The notes beneath the pieces were generated by a model that ran no database searches, was not told the origin of the DNA, and saw only the letters and a program-made list of their open reading frames with translations. Shown piece after piece: positions 53,910 through 63,596 of a stretch of 64,000 nucleotides of DNA. Origin of the DNA: Mycolicibacter heraklionensis (GTDB taxonomy: Bacteria > Actinomycetota > Actinomycetes > Mycobacteriales > Mycobacteriaceae); NCBI RefSeq assembly GCF_001021505.1, contig NZ_LDPO01000002.1, positions 186,001 through 250,000 of the forward strand, written 5' to 3'. Numbering within the stretch: position 1 is the stretch's first letter; each line of letters opens with the position of its first letter. Made by a program: the position numbers and the translations under genes.

Positions 53910-54668
53910 GTGGCATTCAGCCCGTCGTACGCCCGCGACGTGGTGCTGCCCCTGGCATCGGCGGCCTACACCGTGATGTCCGGCGCTGCGCCCACACTGC
54001 CGCCCGGCTTCACCCGTACTGCGCTGATCGAGGCCGACCCGGCACACCTGGCCGGCCTGCCCGAGCAGCATCCTGCGAAGGCGATGGCCAAGGACACCAA
54101 CATTTTCGGGTTGATGGGCCATGACACCGCCAGTGGCACCGCGTTCCTCGCTTTTCGCGGCAGCTCCGATGTGGCGGACTGGATCGCCGATTTCGACTTC
54201 GTCCCGGCGCCCTACGCGCCGGTGCGGGGGTTCGGGCAGGTGCACGCCGGTTTCCAGGAGGTCTACGGCTGCGTTCGCGCGGCCATCGTCGCTAACCTGG
54301 CCGCTACGACCAGCAAGTGCCGCCAGATTCTCATCACCGGGCACAGCCTCGGTGCCGCCCTGGCCGTCCTGGCCGCCCCGGATGTCGCCCAGGGGATGCC
54401 ACCGAACACCCTCGAGCCGCGGCTGACCACATTCGGTGGCCCGCGAGTCGGCGTGGCCGACTTCAAGGCCGCTTTCGACGCCGCCATCGAATGCTGCTAC
54501 CGCGTGGTGAACTTCCTCGACATCGTCCCGCTGGTGCCGCCCGCGCCGTATGTGCACGTGGGCGCCGACATCGCCGTGGACAGCGGCGGCGCGGTCGACA
54601 TCGGCTGGCGGCACAGCTTGGCCGCCTATCACGCCGGCCTCTCGGCGCTCATCGCCGGCGAAGCCTGA
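53910..54668 (+). CDS. class 3 lipase
   Basis: 252-residue alpha/beta hydrolase of the lipase-3 type. Nucleophile Ser146 in ITGHSLGAALAVLAA; AFRGSSDVADWIADFDF is the oxyanion/FRGT block; DIVPLVPP and IGWRHSLAAY supply the acid and histidine. GTG 53910 is 7 bases after TACACT (53897-53902), so the message is probably leaderless. No signal peptide is evident. Confidence 0.86.
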   Translation: MAFSPSYARDVVLPLASAAYTVMSGAAPTLPPGFTRTALIEADPAHLAGLPEQHPAKAMAKDTNIFGLMGHDTASGTAFLAFRGSSDVADWIADFDFVPAPYAPVRGFGQVHAGFQEVYGCVRAAIVANLAATTSKCRQILITGHSLGAALAVLAAPDVAQGMPPNTLEPRLTTFGGPRVGVADFKAAFDAAIECCYRVVNFLDIVPLVPPAPYVHVGADIAVDSGGAVDIGWRHSLAAYHAGLSALIAGEA

Positions 54669-54672
54669 CGGC

Positions 54673-55146
54673 TCAGGCCGCTCCCCGTGCGCAGGTCCAC
54701 CCTTCGGGCATCCGTCCGACAGCAAGGAATTCGGCCACTGCTGCGGCCACTTCCGGTGCCAACCCAGTGTCGGCGGCCGGGTAGATCACCGGCTCCTCCA
54801 CCTTGTTGTGGTCGGCGAGCTGGTCCAGCAGCCGGCAGCAGGCGCCTCGTAGCGTGGCATGGTCCGCGCCGGCGCGGGCCAGGTCGTCGAGCGCGTTCAT
54901 GGTGCGCCAGATCTCGCCATGGCCCCGGATCATCCCGAAGACCGCCATCATGTGGGCGCCCCTGCTGATCGGCGGGAACAGCAGCTGTTCCTCCAGGTAG
55001 ATGTGGCGTCGCAGCACAGCCAATGTCGCGCTGAGGCCGTCGGCGTCGACGCTGCCGCCCTCGAGGTCCCCCAGGAAGGCTCTGATTCCGGCGTCGATCT
55101 GCAGATGCTCACGCTCCAAAGCGGCAGAAAGGGCTGCATCGGACAT
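54673..55146 (-). CDS. hemerythrin-domain protein
   Basis: 157 residues, four-helix bundle with the iron ligands H14 in EREHLQID, LRRHIYLEEQLLFP, GHGEIW and DHNKVEEPVIYP. Such proteins bind oxygen or NO at a diiron site. Start ATG 55146 after GGAGGGGAG. Convergent with the class 3 lipase gene. Confidence 0.87.
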   Translation of the reverse strand: MSDAALSAALEREHLQIDAGIRAFLGDLEGGSVDADGLSATLAVLRRHIYLEEQLLFPPISRGAHMMAVFGMIRGHGEIWRTMNALDDLARAGADHATLRGACCRLLDQLADHNKVEEPVIYPAADTGLAPEVAAAVAEFLAVGRMPEGWTCARGAA

Positions 55147-55293
55147 GTGTGGCGCTCCCCTCCGGACCGGTCCAACGACCCCGGCGGGCACCGTTGAACG
55201 CCGCGTCAGACCCGCGAATGATTTCTACAATCAGGACTCGTTTAAATCTAGCCCACACGGTGGCGCACTGACCAGAGCCGGTTCAGCCCCAGC

Positions 55294-58293
55294 TCAGTGG
55301 TCGGTCTCGTCCTCCGGCGGCTGAATCGCGGCCAGCACTTCGGTGGGCCGGTCTTCGTCCGCCGCCTTCGCAGGCCGGGCGGACAGCTCCGGGAACGCCG
55401 TGGCCACCATGTCCTCGAAGGTCCGGTCATGCTCGTCGGATTTGCCTCCCGCGGCAACCGGCGCGGCCACCGACACCGCCCGCGCCGGGTGCTCCCGCAC
55501 GTTCAGCGGCCACCAGAACCACCGCCCCAGCAGCGCCGCCATCGACGGCATCATGAACGAGCGCACCACCAGCGTGTCGAACAGCAGGCCGAGGCCGATC
55601 GTGGTGCCCACCTGGCCCACCACCCGCAGGTCACTGACGAGCATCGACGCCATGGTGAAGGCGAACACCAGCCCGGCAGCGGTGACGACCTTGCCGGTGC
55701 CGCCCATGGTCCGGATGATGCCGGTCTTCAGTCCGGCGCCCATCTCCTCTTTGAACCGAGCGACCAGGAGCAGGTTGTAGTCACAGCCCACCGCCAACAG
55801 GATGATCACCGACATCACCATCACCAGCCAGTGCAGGTGGATGCCGAAGATGTACTGCCACAGCAGTACCGACAGGCCGAACGAAGCCCCCAGCGACGCC
55901 AGGACAGTCCCGACGATCACCACGGAGGCGATGAAGCTGCGAGTGATCAACAGCATGATGATGAAAATGATTGCCAGAGAGGTGATTCCGGCGATCAGCA
56001 GGTCGTAGTCGGCGCTGCCCTGCAAGTCGTTGAAGAGCGCGGCGGTGCCCGCCACGTAGACCTTGGCGCTCGACAGCGGGGTGCCCTTCAAGGACTCGGC
56101 GGCGGCCTTCTTGATCAGGTTGACCCGCGCCATGCCCTCCGGAGTGGCCGGGTAGCCGTCGTGGGTGATGAAGAAGCGCGCCGCATGCCCGTCCGGCGAC
56201 AGGAACAGCTGGATCACGCGTTTGAAGTCCGGGTTGTCGAAAGCCTCGCGGGGCAGGTAGAACGAGTCGTCGCTTTTCGCCGCGTCGAAGTCCTGACCCA
56301 TTGCCGCCGAGTCGCCGCCGACCTCCTCGATCTGCGCCATGATGCCCGACATGGTGCTGTGCAAGGTGAGCATCATGGTCTGCAGGCTGCGCAAGGCGGC
56401 GATCTGCGCCGGCATCATTGCCAGCAGCTGAGGCGTCACCACATCGATGTTGCTCATGTCGGGCGCCAGCTCGTTGATCTTGTCGGTGAGCAGCATCGTG
56501 CCGTCCATCGACGCGTACGCCGCCCGCAGCGACAAGCAGGTGGAATCACTGCCGCAATTCTGTTGCTTCTCAACGGATTCGCGAAGCGACTTCGAGTTCT
56601 CGTTCAAGTCGGTGATGTTGCCGCGCACCTGCTGGGCCAGGTCCATCGCCTCCTGCGAGACCCCGGTCGCGTGATGGGTGTTAGCACCCAGCTGCTGCAT
56701 CAGCGCGTACATCCGCTGCAGCGACGCGATGGTGCCCTCGAGATCGTCGGCTTGCTGGCGCATGTCGGCCACCCGGCTCTTGACGAAGTCCAGGTTCTGC
56801 ATCTGCCCGGCGTTCTGCATGCTGAGCAGGAACGGAATCGAGGTGTGTCCGAGCGGAGTGCCCTCCGGCCGGGTCACTCCCTGCACCATCGCGACACCCT
56901 CGACGGCGAACACGCTCTTGGCCAGCTTGTTGAGCACCAGGAAGTCCGCGGAGTTGCGCATGTCGTGATCGGATTCGATCAGCAGCACCTCCGGCAGCAG
57001 GCGCGATTCCGGGAAGTGCCGCGCCGCGGCCGCCCAGCCGAGGTTGGCCGGCGTGTCCTGCGGGATGAACGACGGGTCCTTGTAGCTCACCTTGTAGCCG
57101 GGCAGCGCGAGCAGGCCGACCAGCGCGATCGCGCAGGCGGCCACGAAGATGGGGCCGGGCCAGCGCACGATCGCTGTGCCCACCTTGCGCCAGCCTCGGT
57201 CGGACATCTTGCGCCGCGGTTCGAGCAGCCCGCGGCGAGTGGCGACAGCCAGCACCGCTGGGACCAGCGTCAGCGCGATCGCCACCGCGACCAGCATGCC
57301 GACCGCACACGGCACACCCATGGTCTGAAACACCGGCAACCGGGTGAAGCTCAGGCAGAACGTGGCGCCCGCGATGGTCAGGCCCGAGGCCAGCACCACA
57401 TGGGCGACGCCGCGATAGGTGGTGAAGTACGCCGTCTCCGGGTCTTCGCCGGCATGGCGGGCTTCGTGGTAGCGGCCGATGAAGAAGATGCCGTAGTCGG
57501 TGCCGGCGGCGATCGCCAAGGTCACCAGGATGTTGATCGCGAACGTGGACAACCCGATCAGGTCGTTGTGCCCCAGGAAGGCGACGATGCCGCGCGCCGC
57601 CGCCAGCTCGACCCCGACGACGGCCAGCAGCAGCGCGACGGTGCTGATCGATCGGTACAACAGCAGCAGCATCAGCGAGATCACCGAGACGGTGGCCACC
57701 AGGATCTTGAGCACCGCCCGGTCGCCGCTGGTGTTCATATCGGTGACCATCGGCGCCGGGCCGGTGACGTAGGCCCGCACCCCCGGGGGCGCCGGTGTGC
57801 GGGCCACGACGTCGCGGACCGCCTCGACGGAGTCGTTGGCCAGCGCCTCACCCTGGTTTCCGGCGAGGTTCAGCTGAACCAATGCGGCCTTGCCGTCCGA
57901 ACTTTGGGCGCCTCCCGCGGTGAGCGGGTCCCCCCAGAAGTCCTGGATGTGCTGGACGTGTTTGGTGTCGGCGTTGAGCTGGGCGATCAGCTCGTTGTAG
58001 TAGTGGTGAGCGGCGTCGCCGAGGGGCTCGTCGCCTTCGATGACGATCATCGCCGCGCTGTCGGTGTTGGACTCGGCGAAGTCGTGCCCCAGCCGTGCCA
58101 TCGCTTGAATCGACGGTGAGTCTTTGGCGCTCAACGACACCGGGTGTTCCTTGGCGACCTGCTCCAGCGGCGGGACCGCGATGCTCACCAGCGCGGTGAT
58201 CGCCACCCAGCCGACGATGATCGGCCACGCGAACCGGCGGACGAATGCGGCCGCGGACGACCGGTCGTGGTTCAGGTGGTGTGTACGCGTCAC
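55294..58293 (-). CDS. MmpL-family RND transporter
   Basis: 999 residues with the RND double architecture: a helix near residue 20 ([19 protein letters not shown]), a first large periplasmic loop to about 190, helices to about 390 ([15 protein letters not shown], motif of the proton path), a second loop of about 330 residues, and a second helix group with [15 protein letters not shown] and the C-terminal tail. MmpL proteins export lipids. Start GTG 58293 follows GAGGGG nine bases upstream; a TTG at 58326 would add 11 residues. No MmpS gene is adjacent. The proximity to the enzymes that follow makes a lipid-export role possible. Confidence 0.9.
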   Translation of the reverse strand: MTRTHHLNHDRSSAAAFVRRFAWPIIVGWVAITALVSIAVPPLEQVAKEHPVSLSAKDSPSIQAMARLGHDFAESNTDSAAMIVIEGDEPLGDAAHHYYNELIAQLNADTKHVQHIQDFWGDPLTAGGAQSSDGKAALVQLNLAGNQGEALANDSVEAVRDVVARTPAPPGVRAYVTGPAPMVTDMNTSGDRAVLKILVATVSVISLMLLLLYRSISTVALLLAVVGVELAAARGIVAFLGHNDLIGLSTFAINILVTLAIAAGTDYGIFFIGRYHEARHAGEDPETAYFTTYRGVAHVVLASGLTIAGATFCLSFTRLPVFQTMGVPCAVGMLVAVAIALTLVPAVLAVATRRGLLEPRRKMSDRGWRKVGTAIVRWPGPIFVAACAIALVGLLALPGYKVSYKDPSFIPQDTPANLGWAAAARHFPESRLLPEVLLIESDHDMRNSADFLVLNKLAKSVFAVEGVAMVQGVTRPEGTPLGHTSIPFLLSMQNAGQMQNLDFVKSRVADMRQQADDLEGTIASLQRMYALMQQLGANTHHATGVSQEAMDLAQQVRGNITDLNENSKSLRESVEKQQNCGSDSTCLSLRAAYASMDGTMLLTDKINELAPDMSNIDVVTPQLLAMMPAQIAALRSLQTMMLTLHSTMSGIMAQIEEVGGDSAAMGQDFDAAKSDDSFYLPREAFDNPDFKRVIQLFLSPDGHAARFFITHDGYPATPEGMARVNLIKKAAAESLKGTPLSSAKVYVAGTAALFNDLQGSADYDLLIAGITSLAIIFIIMLLITRSFIASVVIVGTVLASLGASFGLSVLLWQYIFGIHLHWLVMVMSVIILLAVGCDYNLLLVARFKEEMGAGLKTGIIRTMGGTGKVVTAAGLVFAFTMASMLVSDLRVVGQVGTTIGLGLLFDTLVVRSFMMPSMAALLGRWFWWPLNVREHPARAVSVAAPVAAGGKSDEHDRTFEDMVATAFPELSARPAKAADEDRPTEVLAAIQPPEDETDH

Positions 58294-58368
58294 TTTCTGC
58301 GGCCCCTCACCTGACAATGTGCCCAAACGATCACTGTAACCCCCTGTTCAGGACCGTAGCAGCGGAAA

Positions 58369-59856
58369 CTATCCGATCAGATAGTCCGAGAGCGGGAAGT
58401 GGTCCTGCTCCTTCACAGCGCTGCGCACCGAGGTCGGCCGGAAGAGCGGAGCCTCCCCGGTGTTCTGGTTGAACCAGTAGGAATTCGACGTCGCGCAGTT
58501 GCCGAGGTGGAACACCGAGCTGTCCAGCAGGCTCATCATCCGCTCGTAGAACCGGGTGTTGGCTTCCTCGGTGACTTCGAACGTCTGCGCCTGGCGCCGC
58601 TGCACCTCACTGAACAACCGGTTCATGTGCCGGGTCTGGTATTCGACGGTGTTGAACCAGGACAGCCCGACCCACGAGAACGGGCTGGACATGTTGATGA
58701 AGTTCGGAAATTGCGGGGCGGTCATGCCCTGGTAAGCCTGGAAACGGGTCTCACGCCACCATTTGCCCAGGTTGCGCCCGCCGCGACCGATCACCTCGAT
58801 CGCCGGCAGGTTGCCCTCCCACACATCATATCCCGTCGCCAGCACCAGGGTGTCGATCTCGCGCTTGGTGCCGTCGCGCGCCACGATGCCGTCGGGTTCG
58901 ATCCGCTCGATCCCCTCGGTCACCAGATGCACATTCGGCTTGGCGAATGTCGGGTAGTAGTCGTTGGAGATCGACGGACGCTTGCAGCCGAAGTCGAAAT
59001 CGGGCCGCATCTTCTCGGCGAGTTCGCGATCCCGCACCGCCCGACGCCGATGCAGCGCCGATTGGGCCGCCATCGCCTTGTTGACGAACTTGAAGCGCCG
59101 GTAGCGCCACATGGTCAGGACCATCATGAAGTCGGTGGTGTTGTCGGTGAGCCACCGCACGATGCGCTGGGTGAACGGCACCCGGGCGAACATCCTTTGC
59201 ACCACGGGCGGGAAGACCACGTCGGACTTGGGCGTCACCAGGATCGGGGTGCGCTGGTACACCGTCAGATCGGCGACCTCTTTGGCCAGCTCGGGGATCA
59301 CCTGGATCCCGGTGGAGCCGGTTCCGATGACCGCCGCGCGGCGCCCGGCCATCGAGTAGTCGTGGTCCCACTCCGCGGTGTGCACGATGTGGCCGGCGAA
59401 GGTGTCGATGCCGGGGATGTCCGGGATCTTCGGCTGGCAGAGGAAGCCGGTGGCGACGATGAGGAACTGCGACGTCAGCGTCTCGCCGCCGGCCAGCGAC
59501 GTCCGCCATACCTTCGCGTCCTCGTCCCACTGGGCGCCGTCGACCGTGGTGTTGAAGCGCATGAAGCGCTCGACGTCGTACTTCTTCGCGACATGCTCGG
59601 CGTAGGCCTGGACCTCGTTACCGGGCGCGAACAGCCGCGACCAGTACGGGTTGGGCTCGAACCAATAGGAATAGGTGGTCGACGGCTGGTCGACGGACAG
59701 GCCCGGATAGTGGTTGACCCGCCAGGTGCCACCAAGACCGTCCAAGCGGTCGACGATGACGATGTTCTCGTAGCCCAGCTTGTTGAGTTGGATAGCCGTG
59801 CCGATGCCGCCGAAGCCCGCGCCCACGATGACGGCGTCGTATTGCTGGGTCCCCAT
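58369..59856 (-). CDS. flavin-binding monooxygenase (Baeyer-Villiger-like)
   Basis: 495 residues with two Rossmann motifs, GAGFGG near 12 for FAD and GTGSTG near 182 for NADPH. The fingerprint FxGxxxHxxxW is FAGHIVHTAEWD near 158-169, ending in D as in known class B Baeyer-Villiger enzymes and not P. YHYPGxxxDxPS-like NHYPGLSVDQPS is also present. Converts ketones to esters or oxidises heteroatoms; substrate unknown. Divergent from the diiron gene at 60105, sharing the operator-bearing gap. Confidence 0.88.
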   Translation of the reverse strand: MGTQQYDAVIVGAGFGGIGTAIQLNKLGYENIVIVDRLDGLGGTWRVNHYPGLSVDQPSTTYSYWFEPNPYWSRLFAPGNEVQAYAEHVAKKYDVERFMRFNTTVDGAQWDEDAKVWRTSLAGGETLTSQFLIVATGFLCQPKIPDIPGIDTFAGHIVHTAEWDHDYSMAGRRAAVIGTGSTGIQVIPELAKEVADLTVYQRTPILVTPKSDVVFPPVVQRMFARVPFTQRIVRWLTDNTTDFMMVLTMWRYRRFKFVNKAMAAQSALHRRRAVRDRELAEKMRPDFDFGCKRPSISNDYYPTFAKPNVHLVTEGIERIEPDGIVARDGTKREIDTLVLATGYDVWEGNLPAIEVIGRGGRNLGKWWRETRFQAYQGMTAPQFPNFINMSSPFSWVGLSWFNTVEYQTRHMNRLFSEVQRRQAQTFEVTEEANTRFYERMMSLLDSSVFHLGNCATSNSYWFNQNTGEAPLFRPTSVRSAVKEQDHFPLSDYLIG

Positions 59857-60003
59857 AAGGAGAACACGCTACCCCAAGGCCGCAATATGTCGCTGTGCGC
59901 GCAGGTCAGCCCCATTTTCGGGGGTCCCGCCGCGGCAAGATAAAGTAATGGCCGCCGCCTGATACCAACATGATGCCGATCACACTCAAGTGAACGGGCA
60001 AAC

Positions 60004-60034
60004 CTTACTGTTTTGCCAAACTTGACGGTAAGCT
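60004..60034. promoter_or_regulatory. dyad operator overlapping a promoter upstream of the diiron gene
   Basis: Arms CTTACTGT (60004-60011) and ACGGTAAG (60025-60032) with one mismatch, 13 bases apart. On the plus strand TTACTG and TAAGCT (60029-60034) form a -35/-10 pair 18 bases apart, so the dyad covers the promoter of the gene at 60105. A TetR-type regulator is plausible; none lies in the window nearby. Confidence 0.55.
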
Positions 60035-60104
60035 TCGGCTGTCCCACCCCAGGATGGGTGCGACTCTGGGGGCCAGGGGGCCCGGAATTTAGAGGATGGT
60101 TCCA

Positions 60105-61196
60105 ATGCCGACCGTCGTGATCGACATCTGCTGGTTGCTGGCCGGCATTTTGGCGATCGCCTCGGTACCCTATGCCGGTTTGTACCTGGTCAGACGCTTG
60201 AAGAACGCCATGTACGTCGGGGACGACGTCTCTTACGGAGAAACGTTGGCGACGCTGTCCGAAAGCTCGGTGCGACGCAACTTCAACCCGTATGTCGACA
60301 TCGACTGGAATGATCCCGAACTCGCGGTCAAAGCGGATGACCCCCGCTGGGTGCTGTCGGGAGCGGACCCACTGGGCCGCCACCCCTGGTATCAGGCGCA
60401 GCCCCTGGAGAAGAAGATCGCGATGGGCATGTGGCGCCAGGCCAACATGGCCAAGGTCGGTGTGCAGTTCGAGGGCATTCTGGTGCGGGGCCTCATGCAC
60501 TACACGTTCTGGGTGCCGAACGGCTCGCCGGAGTACCGCTACTGCCTGCACGAGTGCATCGAGGAATGCAACCACACTCTGATGTTCCAGGAGTTGGTGA
60601 ACCGCATCGGAGTCGATGTGCCCGGTATGCCGCGGTGGCTGCGGCTGCTCTCCCCATTAGTGCCGCTGTACGCCGGGCCGTTGCCCAACTCGTTCTTCTT
60701 CGGGGTCCTGGCCGGCGAGGTCCCGTTCGACTACCTGCAGACCCTTGCCCTTCGCGAAGAGGACAGCGTGCCCGCGATCATCCGGCGGATGATCGGCATC
60801 CACGTCGCCGAAGAGGCACGGCACATCTCGTTCGCCCACAAGTACCTGGAGCGGCGGGTGCCTCGACTGTGGTGGAGCAGCCGGTTCTTTCTCTCGCTGT
60901 ACGTGCCCGTGGTCATGCGGATGCTCGGCCAGGCGATGGTGGTGCCGCCCCGCAAGTTCTTCCGCGAGTTCGGTGTTCCGAAGTCGGCGCGCAAGCAGTG
61001 GTTCTTCGGTACTCCGGAAGCACGCCAGACGTGGCGGGACATGTTCGCCGACGTTCGGATGGTGTGCCACGGGCTCGGACTGATGAATCCCGCCGCGCGC
61101 CTGATGTGGCGCATCTGCAAGATCGACGGAGCGCCGTCGCGGTACCGCGGTGAACCGCAACGGGCGCAGCTGCCGGTGCAACTCACCGAGGTCTAA
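60105..61196 (+). CDS. AurF-like diiron oxygenase-family protein with N-terminal membrane anchor
   Basis: 363 residues. After an N-terminal hydrophobic helix (about 1-25, VVIDICWLLAGILAIASVPYAGLYLV) a ferritin-like helical domain follows. Metal ligands visible are E in GVQFEGILVRG, ExxxEECNH in HECIEECNHTLMF, E in AGEVPFDYLQ and EEARH in HVAEEARHISFAH, the set of p-aminobenzoate N-oxygenase AurF-type proteins. I use ATG 60105 because AGAGG lies nine bases ahead; ATG 60096 is an alternative. N-oxygenation or another oxidation is likely; the substrate is unknown. Confidence 0.82.
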   Translation: MPTVVIDICWLLAGILAIASVPYAGLYLVRRLKNAMYVGDDVSYGETLATLSESSVRRNFNPYVDIDWNDPELAVKADDPRWVLSGADPLGRHPWYQAQPLEKKIAMGMWRQANMAKVGVQFEGILVRGLMHYTFWVPNGSPEYRYCLHECIEECNHTLMFQELVNRIGVDVPGMPRWLRLLSPLVPLYAGPLPNSFFFGVLAGEVPFDYLQTLALREEDSVPAIIRRMIGIHVAEEARHISFAHKYLERRVPRLWWSSRFFLSLYVPVVMRMLGQAMVVPPRKFFREFGVPKSARKQWFFGTPEARQTWRDMFADVRMVCHGLGLMNPAARLMWRICKIDGAPSRYRGEPQRAQLPVQLTEV

Positions 61197-61227
61197 AGCC
61201 CGCTTCCAGCTGTGCCATACTTTCGGT

Positions 61228-62061
61228 ATGGTGCGTTCCCCATCTGAGACCTTGGAAAAAGTCGGCGCCGATCTGGTTTACCGCATCTCGGCGATGCCGC
61301 TGTACAAGAAGGCCTTCAAATACTGGTACCCGTTCATGACCAAGCGGATGGGACACGACGACGTCGTCTTCCTCAACTGGGGCTATGAGCAGGACCCCCC
61401 GCTGGGCCTGAAGCTGGATGAGGCCGACGAGCCGAACCGGTACTCGATCCAGCTCTACCACCAGACCGCCACCCAGATCGACCTGACCGGCAAGAAGGTG
61501 CTGGAAGTCAGCTCCGGCCACGGCGGCGGCGCATCTTTCCTGGCTCGGACCCTCAAGCCCGCCTCCTACACCGGCCTGGACTTCAACCCCGACGGCGTCG
61601 CCTTCTGCCAGAAGCGTCACCAGGTGCCGGGCTTGGACTTCGTGCAGGGTGACGCACTGAACCTGCCGTTCGGCGACAACTCGTTCGACGCGGTGGTCAA
61701 CGTGGAGGCCTCGCACATCTACCCCGACTTCGCGCAGTTCGTCCGTGAGGTGGGACGGGTGCTGCGTCCGGGCGGGCACTTCCTGCACACCGACTTCCGC
61801 GCCAAAGAGGACATCGAGTCCTGGCAGCAGACCTTGGCCACCCCGCCGCTGCGGCTGGTCAACGAGCGCGACATCAGCCGGGAGGTCGTTCGCGGCCTGG
61901 CGGCCAACTCGCCGCGCTCCAACGATCTGATCAACGAGCGGATGCCGTTCTTCCTGCGCCGCTTCGCCCGGGAGTTCGCCGTGGTGGAGGGGTCGCTGTT
62001 CTACCGCGACCTGGACCGGGGCGAGATCACCTACCGCATTTTCGACCTCGTCAAGGACTGA
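61228..62061 (+). CDS. methyltransferase related to phthiotriolone/glycolipid O-methyltransferases
   Basis: 277 residues. Shares with Rv2952 (phthiotriolone and phenolphthiotriolone dimycocerosate methyltransferase) the blocks FKYWYPFMTKRMGHDD, VFLNWGYEQDPPLGL, EPNRYSIQLYHQTATQIDL, VLEVSSGHGGGASFLARTL (SAM motif I) and LDFVQGDALNLPFGDNSFDAVVNVEASH. CATACT (61216-61221) is 6 bases before ATG. The likely acceptor is a hydroxyl on a lipid or glycolipid. Follows the diiron gene by 31 bp. Confidence 0.85.
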   Translation: MVRSPSETLEKVGADLVYRISAMPLYKKAFKYWYPFMTKRMGHDDVVFLNWGYEQDPPLGLKLDEADEPNRYSIQLYHQTATQIDLTGKKVLEVSSGHGGGASFLARTLKPASYTGLDFNPDGVAFCQKRHQVPGLDFVQGDALNLPFGDNSFDAVVNVEASHIYPDFAQFVREVGRVLRPGGHFLHTDFRAKEDIESWQQTLATPPLRLVNERDISREVVRGLAANSPRSNDLINERMPFFLRRFAREFAVVEGSLFYRDLDRGEITYRIFDLVKD

Positions 62062-62073
62062 GGACGCCGCGTC

Positions 62074-62121
62074 GAAGCGCCGGAGCGGATCGGGACTGAC
62101 GTCCCGGTGCTCCGGCGCTTC
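62074..62121 (+). terminator. strong intrinsic-terminator-like hairpin
   Basis: Perfect 13-bp stem: GAAGCGCCGGAGC (62074-62086) and GCTCCGGCGCTTC (62109-62121), with an inner CGGGAC-TGAC-GTCCCG hairpin (62091-62106) in the loop. TTT follows. The T tract is short, as usual in mycobacteria. It lies 12 bp past the methyltransferase stop. Confidence 0.8.
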
Positions 62122-62237
62122 TTTGGTGACCGACGTCCCTTCAGGCGACGGAGGCAACCGGGTTAGGGTGGCGGCTACTGGCCGATCGCGGGCCAGTCGC
62201 GCTCCCAACCCGACGATCGTGATGAGGGGCTTGCCAG

Positions 62238-63596
62238 ATGGATCAGAAGGACCTGACGCGTCGGCTTCGTTTTCGCGCCAGTCTGCTCAAGATCGGCACC
62301 GACGGGCTTATCGGGGTGGTCCGCGACCGGGCGACCGCCTACCGGTACGCCCTGACCGGCCGCGAAACCGCGCCGCTGACCGACTTCGACCCGTTCGCGC
62401 CCGAGACGATGCACGACCCCTACCCGGGATATCGCACGCTGTTCAACGGTCCGAAGGTCTGGTACAGCCGCAAGCGCGGCATCTGGATCATTCCGGGCTA
62501 TGACGAGGTCCGGCAGGCGTTGCGCGACGACGAGGCGTTGTCCTCGGCGGAGAGCCAGGCCCGGTTCCGGGTGCACCTGCAGACTATGAACGCCACCGAC
62601 CCGCCGGTGCACACCCGGCTGCGCCGGTCGGTGTCGCGGGCGTTCACTCCCCGGGCGATGAAGTCGTGGGAGATCAACATCAACCGCGCCGCCGACGAAC
62701 TCGTCGCCGCGATGATCAAGCGCGGGCGCGTCGAGATCGTGGCCGACCTGGCCAAGCCGCTTCCGAACCGGTTGATCACCATGATGCTGGCGATACCGCA
62801 GGAAGACCGCCACCAGTTCCTGGAATGGGCGGACACCATCAATGAGGCCGCGTTCGCACCGCTGAACCTGCGCGGGATGACGATGAACATGCGCTCCAGC
62901 CAGGCGGTTGCCGCGATGTACCGCAGCCTCTACCCGATGATCAAGGCGCGCCGCGCTGAGCCCGGCGACGACCTGATCTCCATGCTGGCGGCGCCCAGCG
63001 GGGACGACACCCTCTCCGACGACGAGGTGTTCTGGACCGCGTCGATGCTGGTCGGCGCTGGCAGCGAGACCACCACGAACCTCATCTCGGGTCTGTTTCT
63101 GACGCTGGCGCAGCGCCCGGACGTCTACACCCGGCTGCGCGAACACCCCGAGCTGATCCCCGCAGCCATCGAAGAGCAACTGCGGCTGGTCTCCCCGGTG
63201 CAGGGGTTCTACCGGACCGCGACCCGCGACTATCGGGTCGGCGACCACACCATCCCGGCTGGTGCGCGGGTGCTGGTGCTCTACGCGGCCGCTAACCGCG
63301 ACCCGGCGCACTACCCGGATCCCGACACGTTCGACCTGGACCGCAATCCGACCGACCACCTCGCCTTCGGTGGCGGCGCGCATTACTGCCTGGGCACCCA
63401 TCTGACCCGCATCGAAGTGAGCCGGGTGTTGACGCAGCTCATCCCCCATGTCAAGGCCATCAGGCTGGCCGGGGAGCACCGCCACCTGGTCAATGCGACG
63501 ATGCGCGGCCTGGAGCACCTGCCCGTCGAGCTGGTGCCGGCCGAGGCGGGCGTGGACCCCGCCGCCGCACCGTCCGGGCACACCGGCACCCGATGA
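62238..63596 (+). CDS. cytochrome P450
   Basis: 452 residues. Heme cysteine Cys384 in FGGGAHYCLGTHL; ExxR in EEQLR (Glu313-Arg316); I-helix oxygen motif GAGSETT (273-279). A bacterial class I P450 needing ferredoxin partners not seen here. Substrate unknown. It overlaps the next gene as ATGA, so the two are one unit separate from the upstream terminator. Confidence 0.92.
   Translation: MDQKDLTRRLRFRASLLKIGTDGLIGVVRDRATAYRYALTGRETAPLTDFDPFAPETMHDPYPGYRTLFNGPKVWYSRKRGIWIIPGYDEVRQALRDDEALSSAESQARFRVHLQTMNATDPPVHTRLRRSVSRAFTPRAMKSWEININRAADELVAAMIKRGRVEIVADLAKPLPNRLITMMLAIPQEDRHQFLEWADTINEAAFAPLNLRGMTMNMRSSQAVAAMYRSLYPMIKARRAEPGDDLISMLAAPSGDDTLSDDEVFWTASMLVGAGSETTTNLISGLFLTLAQRPDVYTRLREHPELIPAAIEEQLRLVSPVQGFYRTATRDYRVGDHTIPAGARVLVLYAAANRDPAHYPDPDTFDLDRNPTDHLAFGGGAHYCLGTHLTRIEVSRVLTQLIPHVKAIRLAGEHRHLVNATMRGLEHLPVELVPAEAGVDPAAAPSGHTGTR

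Noticed and set aside
50468..54124. Very long open frame on the plus strand opposite ileS
   Set aside because: It mirrors ileS, whose motifs and T-box leader are clear. High-GC codon bias opens the antisense frame; no domain was recognised.
55297..58119. Long open frame opposite the MmpL gene
   Set aside because: Low-complexity, arginine- and histidine-rich translation, typical of antisense reading of a GC-rich gene.
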